The position numbers were made by a program, and so were the translations under genes. This document shows positions 24,801 to 33,778 of a stretch of DNA of 64,000 nt, one piece after another. The notes below the pieces were generated by a model, which made no database searches, had not been told where the DNA came from, and saw only the letters and a program-made list of their open reading frames with translations. Position 1 is the stretch's first letter, and each line of letters starts with the position of its first letter. Source of the stretch: Elmis aenea (Eukaryota > Arthropoda > Insecta > Coleoptera > Elmidae); assembly GCA_947652605.1 (NCBI GenBank), contig OX393581.1:29320788-29384787 (forward strand). Direction: 5' to 3'.

Positions 24801-27800
24801 TCATTAAATATCCTGTCGTAATAACTATTTCATGTAACAATATTACTTTGTAGTCATTGTTTACAGAAATTCTGAACGGTATAAAATCCAGAAAATTGGA
24901 CTCATTTTTTGAACTAGAAGAAAAAATTATGAGTAAGGCAAACATAGAAAAAAATTTTATGGACATTTTATCAGATCCAGATACAGGGACATTAGAAGAT
25001 AAAATGAGACTTTTTATTATATACTATATTTGTTCTCCACACATCTCAGATGCCGACCATCGAAAATATGAAGCAATTTTACAAGAAGCCGGTTGTGATT
25101 TAGCACCACTAGCTTACATTAGGAGGTGGAAGTAAGTATATCTGAATAAATATGATTTTTGTTTTCATAATTTGTACTTTTGTAGAGGTTACACTAAAAT
25201 GACCAGTGGGCCTAATCAGTACGAAGGTGCTGGTACTAAAACGGTTAACATGTTCTCTAAACTGGTATCTCAAGGATCTTCGTTTGTTATGGAAGGTGTT
25301 AAAAATTTAGTTGTAAAACGACATGTAAGTACCATTGTTGTGTGTTAAAAGTTGTGTATCTATTATTAACATTTTTAGAATTTGCCAGTTACTAGAATTG
25401 TCGATCATTTAATGGATTTTAAAAATAGTACAGAAATGGAAGAATATTATTATTTGGATCCTAAACAATTGAAAGTTACAGACATTCCAAGGAATAGATC
25501 TCCATTTCAAGATGCATTTGTTTTTATTGTTGGTGGAGGAAATTATATAGAATATCAAAATTTAGTGGATTATGCAAAGGTACGCTAATATAGTGTTAAT
25601 TATTGTTTGATACCGCTGGTCAAATATTTGAAACTGTTACATATGGAGATGATCAAAAGGAGAAATACCCACTTTTCAAATGTATAAGTATACTTTTGTT
25701 TTCTAGTACCGTAGAATGGGGCTACTTGGGACAGTTTCAACATTTAAAAGCGTGTACCACGTTCATTTTTTAATTAAAAACTTTGAATTTTTTTATGTAA
25801 TTGGGTGAGGTGCCAATGAACAATATTCTATATATAAAATAAATATAAATGTATATATACAAGATACCAACAAAAAAAAACTTCTTGTCCCAAGTAAAAA
25901 CTGTTTTATACTATACTATTTTTTTCGTTTAAGAAAATCGTATACGATTTTTGATACAAAAATTTCGTTCAAGAATTTAGCATGAAAAATATGAACCTCT
26001 TACACTGTACTATTTTTTGGTACGAAAATGTTCAATTTGATCACAACAGAAAGCAAATCATTTTCAAATTTAACGTATATTTAACGCTTGTTCCATTCTA
26101 CATATTTATTCCTACAAAATAAATGGTGAGGGATATAACGGTAATAAGTAGTATTTAACATCGTTTGATCGTTTCAGTTAACATAACCCACAAATGACAT
26201 GCGGTCAGATACAGTTGCAGTAGAATACGCATGCGCCCATGGTAAAGAACACGCCCATGCTAAAATTGGACCCATTTAGGACAGGTTCTAATTTCATACG
26301 AATTTTTCGTTCAAGATTTGTAATTTCTGATTGACACCGTACTAGAAAATCGTATACGATTTTCTTAAACGAAAAAATAGTGTAGTATAAAACAGACTTA
26401 ATACTTAAGACCGGGCAACTTGGGACACATGAATTTCAGTAGTTTGACTCAAGTTTAGCCTATAAAGTCCTACTTGGGACAGTTATATTATATTTTTTAT
26501 ATTATATTGATCTTTCACAATTATCCAACATGAAAAAAAACATCAAAAATAAAGAAAATAAAACTTTAATTCGCAAATTACAAAAATTTTAAACTAAACG
26601 ATATTTTGATTGGAAAAATTAAAAAAATTGTACTACCTCTGTTCAAAAATGATTCTCATTTGTAAAAAAGTTTTTTTAAAGCAGGATTCAATATATTAAT
26701 TGAATTAAAAACTAATGAGACAATCATTTTTGAACAAAAATGTTCACCAAAACGGACAATCATTCATTTTTGAACATAGGTAGCATTAAATAAAAAAATG
26801 AGATAAGTTATTCAAGACTTAATATTAAACGTATATTTTCAGAACAAAAGTACAAGAGAAATTTTAAACAGTTCTTAATTCGGCCATTTTATATTAATTT
26901 AAAAAAATGGATGTAACAACTTACCGTCTTGTAGTAATTTCAAAAACTGATTTGTTTTTTTAAGCTTATATGATACTTTTAAAACTCTACTAAGCAACTT
27001 TGATTATCTCAAAAGTTGACAGTTGTAAACAAAATTTTTAGGTGAGAATATCATTTTGTCCCAAGTTACCCTACTGTCCCAAGTTGCCCTATTCTACGGT
27101 ACTTTTACTTGAAGATGATATTCCATTTTTTTGTCAATTACTAAACAATTTCACTAAATTGGGTATAGACCACATAAAAAATGCTAAAAATTTCGGGAGG
27201 TGATTCCTTATCGAAAATTAAGGGGGGCCTTTTATATAAATTTTTTTCCTTGGACGTCTCCTTTCGGAGTTACACCCTCTATAAAGGGGAGCAGTAAAAT
27301 TAGGTTTTTGACGTTTACGCGGTGACGCCGCCAAAACGTGTGTCAATTTTACCCAATATGAACATAAACAAACCATGATAACCACCAAAATGAATCGTTT
27401 TATATTGGAATATTTAATAGTGCAGGTTCACTTATGTTATTTTTACTCAAAAACTGTAGGTTTTACGAGAAAAGTTAAGGAATAAAAAAAGTTTCTAAAT
27501 AAATCAAGCTTTCAAAAAAAAATTGAATTGCAAAGTTTTAATCCACTAAAAAGTTCTGATTAAAAAACCAACAGGGGTCGCACTTTTCAGCCCCCTATGA
27601 AGATGGGAGATGAATTAAAAATATTACTATGGGAAACCTTTTAATAAGTATAAAACATCTACCAAATATCATTGTCGTACATTTATTCAAATTTGAGAAA
27701 CAAAATTGGGGGGTGTAACTCCGAAAGGAGATGCCAAGGAAAAAATTTTATAGAAAAGTCCCCCCCTTAATTTTTTCGCATTTTTTGAGAAACACCCTGT

Positions 27801-29271
27801 ATATTGTGTAAACACTAAACCAAAATTTTTACAAGGTTTACTACTTGATTTAGTAACTTGCATTAACTGCTGTACCAATGTACATAGTGACAAAATGAGT
27901 GTTTATGTTCTGTAGCTAGATATACCGGGTGATTCAGTTTGACTGTCGCACTCCTATAACTTTTTAATTATTGAAAATAACCCCAACAAACCTTATAATT
28001 TTAGAAACGGCGACAAATTCTCTAGTAAGTGATGTGCATTATTTGTTATCTCTACGATGACGTATGTCAAATCCGCGATAGGCAACAGTTGTTTTTTTTT
28101 TAAATTACATAATAAATTTTTTTTTGTTGATTCGGATAAAGAATTTAATTCTGAATCTGACCATGTATTAATAAAGTATGCTTACATAAGAAAATTTTCG
28201 AGAAAAATCAGTTCAAAGTTTATTCAAATCATAGGAAACAATCTATTTAACAAAACAAAAAACGATCAAATCTTAAAAATTATACTATAACTATCAATGG
28301 AAATGTATTAAAAATTAATTTTTAATAAAAATAAAAACAAATAATAAACGTTGCCATAAAAAAATTAGACTCTAATTTCAATCAAGCAGTTTCAAATAAA
28401 GGACAACTGTGTTTGGAATGTGAATACATTAAAGCCTAATTTTTGATGTCGATGTTTATTATTTGTTTTTATTTTTATTAAACATTAATTTTTAATACAT
28501 TTCCATTTATAGCTATGGTATAATTTTTAAGGTTTGATCGTTTTTTGTTATGTTAAATAGACTGTTTGCTATGATTTGAATAAACTTTGAACTGATTTTT
28601 CTCGAAGATTTTCTTATGTAAGCATACCTTTTTAATACACGGTCGGATTCAGAATTAAATTCTCTCTCCGAATCAACAAAAAAATGTATACTATGTAATT
28701 TAAAAAAAAACAGTGCCTATCGCGGAATTGACATATGTCATCGTAGAGATAACAAATGCACATCATTTAATAGAGAATTTGTCGCCGTTTCCCAAAATAT
28801 AGGGTTTGTTGGGGTTATTTTCAATAATTAAAAAGTGCGACAGTCAAACTGAATCACCCGGTATAGGGAAACAATAATCTACATGTGTGTTGTATGGGTG
28901 ACTTTGTTATTATAAGAGTTACATAATCGGTTAAATTAGCAAAGTTGGGCAGAATTTTAAGACAAATTTAATGCCATTTTGACATTGGCCCACACCTTCA
29001 ACTTTTGGCATTAAATTTGTCTTGAAATTCTGCCCAACTTTGCTAATTTAATTGACTATGTAACTCTTATAATAGCAAAGTTATCTGTACAACACATGTA
29101 GATTATTGTCCCTTATATATCATTCATTTAAAACTTTTTATTTTTTATTCCATATTTTAGCAAAAAACTACAGCTGGTAGTGTCAAAAGAATAGTCTATG
29201 GTTCATCAATTTTGAATAATGCCAAACAGTTTTTGAAACAATTAGCACTTCTAGGACAAGAACTTCAGTAA
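18889..29271 (+). CDS. Slh: SLY1/SCFD1, Sec1/Munc18 protein for syntaxin 5 (11 exons, 626 aa)
   Basis: The exons are 18889-18916, 18968-19127, 19184-19397, 19456-19543, 19596-19685, 19891-20178, 21980-22276, 24867-25131, 25186-25324, 25379-25579 and 29161-29271. They sum to 1881 nt, all with GT-AG borders and one open frame. SLY1 binds syntaxin 5 and guides SNARE assembly in ER-Golgi fusion. Diagnostic stretches include EPVWKVLIYDRIGQDII near the N-terminus, RPLLIILDRN followed by TPLHHTWTYQAL (about 243-262), EDKMRLFIIYYI, and FIVGGGNYIEYQNL (about 570-584). The length agrees with the family (642 aa in human). Introns 1-5, 8 and 9 are 50-205 bp; introns 6, 7 and 10 are 1.8-3.6 kb and filled with mobile elements. 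AATAAA lies at 29399. Alternative identities such as Vps45 or Rop are not supported. Confidence 0.97.
20631..20910. mobile_element. piggyBac-like MITE 3 (Sly1 intron 6)
   Basis: TTAA at 20631 and at 20907 flank the inverted repeats CACGTTGACTGCCAAG and CTTGGCAGTCAACTTG (one mismatch). The interior repeats CTACGAGTTATCTCGTA-like phrases. It shares its terminal sequence with the element at 21688-21838 in the same intron. Confidence 0.85.
21688..21838. mobile_element. piggyBac-like MITE 4 (Sly1 intron 6)
   Basis: TTAA at 21688 and 21835 bracket CAGGTTGACTGCCAAGCGG and TTGGCAGTCAACGTG. The 151-bp element repeats GCGGTCGTAT internally. It is the same terminal family as 20631-20910 but differs inside. 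Confidence 0.85.
22315..23940. mobile_element. Foldback element in Sly1 intron 7 with transposase-like insert
   Basis: TACAGGGTGATTGATTG is mirrored by CAATCAATCACCCTGTA, and TA flanks both ends (22313-22314 and 23941-23942). The arms are about 480-650 bp. The loop (about 22800-23180) encodes on the plus strand a broken reading frame: MENQEYSFTDILNLFYIHEE, then after a stop VTNNETNEVNILGHFNAHL with SIRSAAQDLGLTYYAVQATL. This order resembles the N-terminal helix-turn-helix part (DUF4817/HTH type) of insect mariner-like transposases. The arms thus probably flank the remnant of a coding parent. Confidence 0.85.
22808..23186 (+). pseudogene. Mariner-like HTH/DUF4817 N-terminal remnant
   Basis: An open frame begins MENQEYSFTDILNLFYIHEE, is stopped after KFLQFKRVKSASN (23009-23011), and continues in the same frame with PKRVTNNETNEVNILGHF and LGLTYYAVQATLKMHNSSF. 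Known insect proteins of this class start with a similar 'M-x-N/F-E/Y ... MLLIYGEC' helix and then have VTNEENEV followed by a helix-turn-helix and 'ILKKHKFHPYH'. No catalytic DDE domain follows. It lies inside the foldback loop and is not functional. Confidence 0.55.
25901..26395. mobile_element. Nested TIR element CTGTTTTATACTA
   Basis: Inverted repeats of about 50 bp start CTGTTTTATACTATACTA at the left and end TAGTGTAGTATAAAACAG at the right. Both include GAAAATCGTATACGATTTT, itself a palindrome. The element lies within the 25705-27103 element. Confidence 0.8.
26633..26783. mobile_element. Short MITE CTACCTCTGTTCAAAAATGA
   Basis: The 151-bp unit has inverted ends CTACCTCTGTTCAAAAATGA and TCATTTTTGAACATAGGTAG. 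Additional TTTTGAACA copies precede the right end. It is the second element nested in 25705-27103. Confidence 0.7.
27173..27801. mobile_element. Decayed foldback (Sly1 intron 10)
   Basis: Inverted arms of about 110 bp share AAATTAAGGGGGG, CTTGGACGTCTCC/GGAGATGCCAAG and TTTCGGAGTTACACCC. The right end is GAAACACCCTGTA at 27801 with TA next, but the left terminus no longer shows TACAGGG. Confidence 0.7.
27923..28863. mobile_element. Foldback element D1 (TACCGGGTG family)
   Basis: TACCGGGTGATTCAGTTTG is mirrored by CAAACTGAATCACCCGGTA, flanked by TA on each side (27921-27922 and 28864-28865). The arms are about 400 bp. A second, shorter copy is at 50509-51264. Open frames inside follow the palindrome and are not genes. 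Confidence 0.9.
28866..29113. repeat. Near-perfect 248-bp palindrome before the last Sly1 exon
   Basis: GGGAAACAATAATCTACATG is mirrored by CATGTAGATTATTGTCCC. Arms of about 110 bp face a loop of about 30 bp near 28975-29005. It starts 2 bp after D1 and ends about 47 bp before the splice acceptor of Sly1 exon 11. The family is unassigned. Confidence 0.85.
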
Positions 29272-29626
29272 TTTTGTGGTGTCAATGCTAAGTTATATTT
29301 TATATGTTTAAAATCATTATATTATTAGGTATGCATATGTATATTATTTAATTAAAATTTATTTTTGTTTATATTACTGTTAAATACAATATACTGTTAA
29401 TAAAAAGAGACAATATACATTGAAATTATGTATTTTTGATATATTCGCATTAAAATACGTTTGGGACAAAGGCAGGATGAGATATGATGGTCAGAAAAGA
29501 GCAACAACTGGAAAACAAAATAATTAGTTTTATTTTATCAAATTTAATTTTTTTAAGTGCAGTTTATATGCACTTTATCAATTAAACTGAACAAAATAAG
29601 GAATGTGTAAATGTATCAAAGCATAT

Positions 29627-32600
29627 CTAAGAAACTTTTTTATCCATGTCGACGTAGGCTCCGGAAATCAAATCTTCTTTATCAATATCCAACTGCTTCA
29701 TTATTGAGTGTGCAATATTTTCACCCTCCTCAATTGTTTGGCTTGATTTAAGTACAACCTACAGAAAATATATTTAAATTGTAATTGCAATAAATTAGGA
29801 AACATTGTCTCGATAAATTTAAAAAAAAATCATTGCTTATTTTTTTTCCTTTTAAAGTTATTTACTTCTACTTAACAAACAGTGTGATGTGTTGTTGCTT
29901 TTCCAAAATGTATTTTTAATTTAATTTCGAACTTTTATACCTTACTTTGAAAGAGTCTTGAACATCATTATTCAAATATTAATCAATTATCTTTTTTTTT
30001 AAATTTCAACAACTTAAGCATGAAGCTGTGAAACTGTTTAGGAATTCAATTGCAAGAAAAAAAGTGATTTTGATTCATATACATAATCTTTTTGTGCGAT
30101 CGTACTAGAAACAGCTGTTTGACGGACGCGTTAGCAACCAGGGCTGCGGAGTCGGAAAAAAAAAAGTCGACTCCGACTCCTGATAATTTTAGTAGGTCGA
30201 CTCCGACTCCTCAAAATTAAATACTAAGACATTTTATGGTGTGTAATATATGAAAAAAATAAATAAGTATAAAAAAATTATTTAAAATTTGAGTTTTAAT
30301 TTTGCGGCAAAGAAACGCCTCGCAATTTTTTGTTGTACCCGGAGTCGGAGTCGGTACATTTTTTCCGACTCCGACTCCACTGACCAGAAATTCCTCCTAA
30401 ACTCCGACTCCGACTCCACAGCCCTGTTAGCAACCATAAAGTACTGCATTACCGGCCCTATCCTTAGCAACGGCCGTAAAAGTTACTTTTCCGACGACCA
30501 CTACGACTGAAAATGACAAATTGCGCATGACACTGGGACAAATTGCGCATGACACTGGAAATTGTGTGCAAAATGCACTTTGCACACAATTTCCTGCACT
30601 TTGCACACAATTTCCGCTACTTTACACACGCTAAACGCGCTGTCAAGCAAATCTAACCTCACAAGTGTCAAGTGTCATCAACGTCAAAAAAATGTTATTT
30701 TCACAACTTTTTTGCAGAATTAATGATTATTTGTCTAACTGGTCGTCGGAAAAGCATAGTGTACAACACGTGCTGAAAGAATATTTCACACGAGTATGAC
30801 AGTTGAGCCACGAGCCGTCAGCACTAGTTGTACAATATACTATTTCAGGCCGTTACCCTTAGCAACGGCCTGAAAAGTAACTTTTAATGCCGTTGCTAAG
30901 GAGAGGGCCGGTAATGCAGTACATACGCCGTCATCTGTCAGTGACAGAATGTCACGTAGTTTTTAACCAATGAATTTTGAAAATTACTAAAAATTTAAAT
31001 TGTTTTTAATTCGATCGCTCAAAAAATGTAATATGCACCTCGGCCAAAACGTACTTTTTCGGCCTTGCCTGTTTGCTGGCCTCGACTAGCAAACCAGACG
31101 CGGCCGAAAAAGTTACACTTTTTGGCCTTGATACATAAATAACTATTATTGCTACATAAATCAAACAAACCAACCAAAAATTCATGAAAACCAATGCTCC
31201 TTTTGTTTGAAACAAAATAGTTTTGCAAAGTTTGTATGAAGTAAAAAAATTTTCCTGACATTATTTTGCTACTATGGTAATTTGTAACTCGGGCAAGTTT
31301 TTATGAGCACAATTACAATTAAAATATTACACCTTTTTAAAAATTTTAAATATATATTCATTACCTCTAACTCTACAAAATCTCCCAATCCATCGACAGT
31401 ATCAATATGGATTCGTGTTTGACCCACCATGTATAAATGTCTCGTCTTTTTTACTTCGCCTTTTGTTCCCAATGCACGAGTTAGGACATCATGCAAACCT
31501 TTTGCATTTTCCGACTGAATTGAACATTTGTCATAATTACACAATTTAGGTCCCTCCAAATCCGGACGTTCATAATAAATTAATTCAGCATTACCACTCT
31601 GAAATAAAATCTTTTTAAAGCATACTTATTTTTATTTATAAATAATTAAAAAGTTAAAAGCTTGTAATTTAAAACTGAAAATTCATGAGATCATACTGTT
31701 TTTAGAGCTGCCGGCGAATTTTGGTCCTGTTTTTTTGATAATGTAAAAATTCATGATTTCCAATAAAGTTTAATGTTTTTGAAAAACTAGATTATTCACC
31801 AAATCAAAAATTATTCTACTTGCATTTTTAAGGCTAGCGCACATTATTGCCGGATCGGGGGCAGTGCATTTAAAAAATGCGGCAACGCACACTAGAACCG
31901 TGTCGCGGGCCGCAGCGCATTACATTAAAATATGGTTTTCCTTGCAATTTTTGATCGACATTGCTTGTGACTGCACGTTTGGATAGTTCTGATGAAGATG
32001 TTTATTTATTTCAACTGCTCTTCGATGGAGAGATAAAACATAATTTACATAATTTTTTGAACAATGACACTTGCCACTGGAGTGAAGTAGACAAAGAATA
32101 AAGTACAACAAAAACATTCCAAGATTTACCAAAATACCGGTTATCATGCTGCACAAGAAGCTATGTACATTCGTGACAACTTTAAAAAAGTTTTTTCATC
32201 CCAAACTGAAGTCAATGCTGTACCATCTGGGCTTCGACCAATTGGTGATGGGTTCACTATGCAATAGGATAATGACTTTTAAACACAAATCAAGATTGTG
32301 CAGATGCTATTTAAATAAAAAGAGGCAGAAGGTCTCTTGAATAACATGATTTGGCCACCACAATCTCCGGATCTGAATCCCAGAGCTTGTATGAGAACAG
32401 CTCGATGAAAAAGTCCGCGAAAAATGTTCTTCGTCAAAAGATTAGCTTTGGATCACGTTTTTAGAAAAAATGGAGAATTTTACCAGAAACAATAAAAAAA
32501 TTTGTTGCTCGCATGCCAAGATTGATAAGAAATATCAGTGGGTAAGTGTAATACGGCTTTTTTGACGAAAATTCAGTAACACAACTAGATTTTGTATTCT

Positions 32601-33649
32601 TGCTTAATTTTATGAAATTCCAGTTTTAATGTGATTAATTATTATTAGATTTTTTATCACTTTTAATTTTTGAGATATTATCTCTAACTTCTATTTTTCT
32701 TAGGGGCCGTCAAGTTGGCTTTGGAATAGGGAATACTTCGATGTGCTTTTTTCTCTCTTTTTAACGATATTATCATATGTTACATCTATTTTTATAAACA
32801 ACTCGGGAACCCAAGAAAAACTGTGTTTTACCGATATTATTCTAAGTTATCCATGAAGCATATTAAACGGGCAAGTTGACTTTGGAATAGTGAAATGTGT
32901 TTATTTCTCCTCTAATGAATTGTTATAAGTTAAAAATCATGAAACTACTAAATGCCTAATAAATTTGTGTAATGAAGTATTTTTTAGAAGTAATTTAATT
33001 GTCTGACTAAAACGTTAAAAAGTTTTATTTGGTTTTCTATTTAACTGTATAAACTAGCCACAACACCGGTTATTAACATATTACTGAATAACATTTAAAA
33101 ATATAAATTGTCCCTGGTAAATTTTAAAAGTTTCGATCTGTAAGTTCGTACAGTGGGACAATTTTTTGAATAATATAAACCTGCTACTACATCTTGTTAA
33201 CTAAAGACAATGCTTTGGAAAAATAAAGAATAAAAGCATTATACTAGACAAAACGCTCTCCTTATTGCTCCTTGTCATGCAAAAATATTTAAACACATAA
33301 AAGTCGCATTTTTTACTCAAAAATATTTACTGTATCAAATTATACATGCAAATAATTATTTAATTGTTTATAACACTACACTAATTTTAAATAACGCCGT
33401 TTTCGCTATATCGCATATTTTTAAATACCTATTAGCAAATTAAATAAGGTAAATCTGCTACATGTCTCAAAACTCAAAATAGATAACCTCAAATTTTCGT
33501 AATTTTAATCTGCCTTGTTGCACATTAAAAAATGTGTCATGTTGCTGGAACACTGTACACTCATTACCACCAATTTTAAGAGTATTATCAATTAATTTTG
33601 TTACACTTTGCTTTATTTTAGCTTTTATTTCCACGTTTCTCAATGCCAT
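29627..33649 (-). CDS. CYTH-domain protein (CyaB/triphosphatase-like, 3 exons, 175 aa)
   Basis: The exons run 33649-33488, 31598-31365 and 29758-29627, with intact GT-AG borders and frame (528 nt). The CYTH fold is a beta-tunnel that binds triphosphate-containing substrates with metal; members include class IV adenylyl cyclase, thiamine triphosphatase and inorganic tripolyphosphatase. Visible signatures in order are VEIKAK at residues 6-11 (a variant of the ExExK start motif), DTFFNVQQGRLKLR, ELIYYERPD, VKKTRHLYM and RIHIDTVDGLGDFVELE. These charged beta strands are the family's active-site pattern and favour a CyaB/AC-IV-like member, but the substrate cannot be read from sequence. An in-frame ATG lies 36 nt upstream (33685); the later one is preferred because family members start close to the motif. 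Its minus-strand AATAAA is near 29530. It is tail-to-tail with Sly1. Confidence 0.85.
30088..31149. mobile_element. Dispersed repeat R copy 1 with insertions (CYTH intron 2)
   Basis: It is homologous to 62025-62370. Shared parts are TTTTGTGCGATCGTACTAG, the palindromic core CTTAGCAACGGCC / GGCCGTTGCTAAGG, GCATTACCGGCCC with its complement, and the tail up to GATACATAAATAACTATTAT. This copy carries three segments missing from the other: a hAT-like MITE (30139-30426), a 360-bp segment bounded by TTTCCGACGACCA and TGGTCGTCGGAAA (about 30486-30847), and a 62-bp palindromic segment near 31050-31112. Confidence 0.8.
30139..30426. mobile_element. hAT-like MITE with perfect 8-bp duplication
   Basis: The element begins CAGGGCTGCGGAGTCGG, ends CCGACTCCACAGCCCTG, and is flanked on both sides by TTAGCAAC (30131-30138 and 30427-30434). 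The second copy of the host repeat at 62 kb has a single TTAGCAAC with no insert, giving the empty site. The interior is rich in the hexamer GACTCC, which creates Ser/Asp/Glu/Arg-rich false reading frames on both strands. Confidence 0.93.
31830..31920. repeat. Possible GC-rich MITE fragment
   Basis: A GC-rich patch in the AT-rich CYTH intron 1 reads GGCTAGCGCACATTATTGCC and later GTGTCGCGGGCCGCAGCGC, with partial inverted matches between AATGCGGCAACGC and similar phrases. It looks like the eroded end of a TIR element, but no complete structure is seen. Confidence 0.35.
32116..32545 (+). pseudogene. Tc1-like transposase C-terminal remnant
   Basis: The conserved block IWPPQSPDLNP is encoded at 32349-32381. 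It is preceded by a decayed Q-D-N-D and H-K-S-R-L-C-R-C-Y-L region and followed, after a frameshift, by ELV-stop-EQLDEKVREK and later PETIKKFVARMPRLIR. This is the C-terminal half of Tc1-family DDE transposases, including the second catalytic Asp in PDLNP. In-frame stops (a TAG before D-N-D, TGA in place of the Trp codon) and frameshifts show that it is dead. It lies in CYTH intron 1 on the strand opposite to that gene. Confidence 0.85.
32640..32930. mobile_element. Foldback A family fragment (A3)
   Basis: It matches A1 bases 1-140 and beyond: TTCTTAGGGGCCGTCAAGTTGGC, TTTTTTCTCTCTTTTTAACG, CATCTATTTTTATAAACAA, then CCAAGAAAAACTG and ATTATTCTAAGTTATCCATGAA. Only one arm is left. It lies in CYTH intron 1. 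Confidence 0.7.
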
Positions 33650-33778
33650 AACCTCGCGCGCTTTAACACAACATGAACACAACACACTTCATAACCTCAA
33701 ATAATATAACCCTACAAAATGTTCCACAAGTATTAAAAATGAAATTTAAAGAAAAACAATGTAAATAACTATAAAAAG
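33650..33778. promoter_or_regulatory. Compact bidirectional CYTH/FASTK promoter
   Basis: Only 129 bp separate the two divergent start codons, so both promoters and 5' UTRs must fit here or overlap the genes. A CpG-containing patch (CCTCGCGCGCTT at 33652-33663) stands out in AT-rich surroundings. There is no clear TATA box and no transposon. Confidence 0.6.

Larger units (their letters stand above)
25705..27103. mobile_element. TIR element AGTACCGTAGAATGGGGC (Sly1 intron 10)
   Basis: The left terminus AGTACCGTAGAATGGGGC and the right GCCCTATTCTACGGTACT match as inverted repeats, and both continue into CTACTTGGGACAG-type sequence. TTGGGACA phrases recur in the interior. A fragment of the same family (GGGCTACTTGAGACAGTTTC) is at 57455-57500. 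Two smaller elements (25901-26395 and 26633-26783) are nested inside. Confidence 0.8.

Noticed and set aside
30282..30510. Ser/Asp/Arg/Glu-rich open frames on both strands
   Set aside because: They are translations of the repeated GACTCC hexamer inside the hAT-like MITE.
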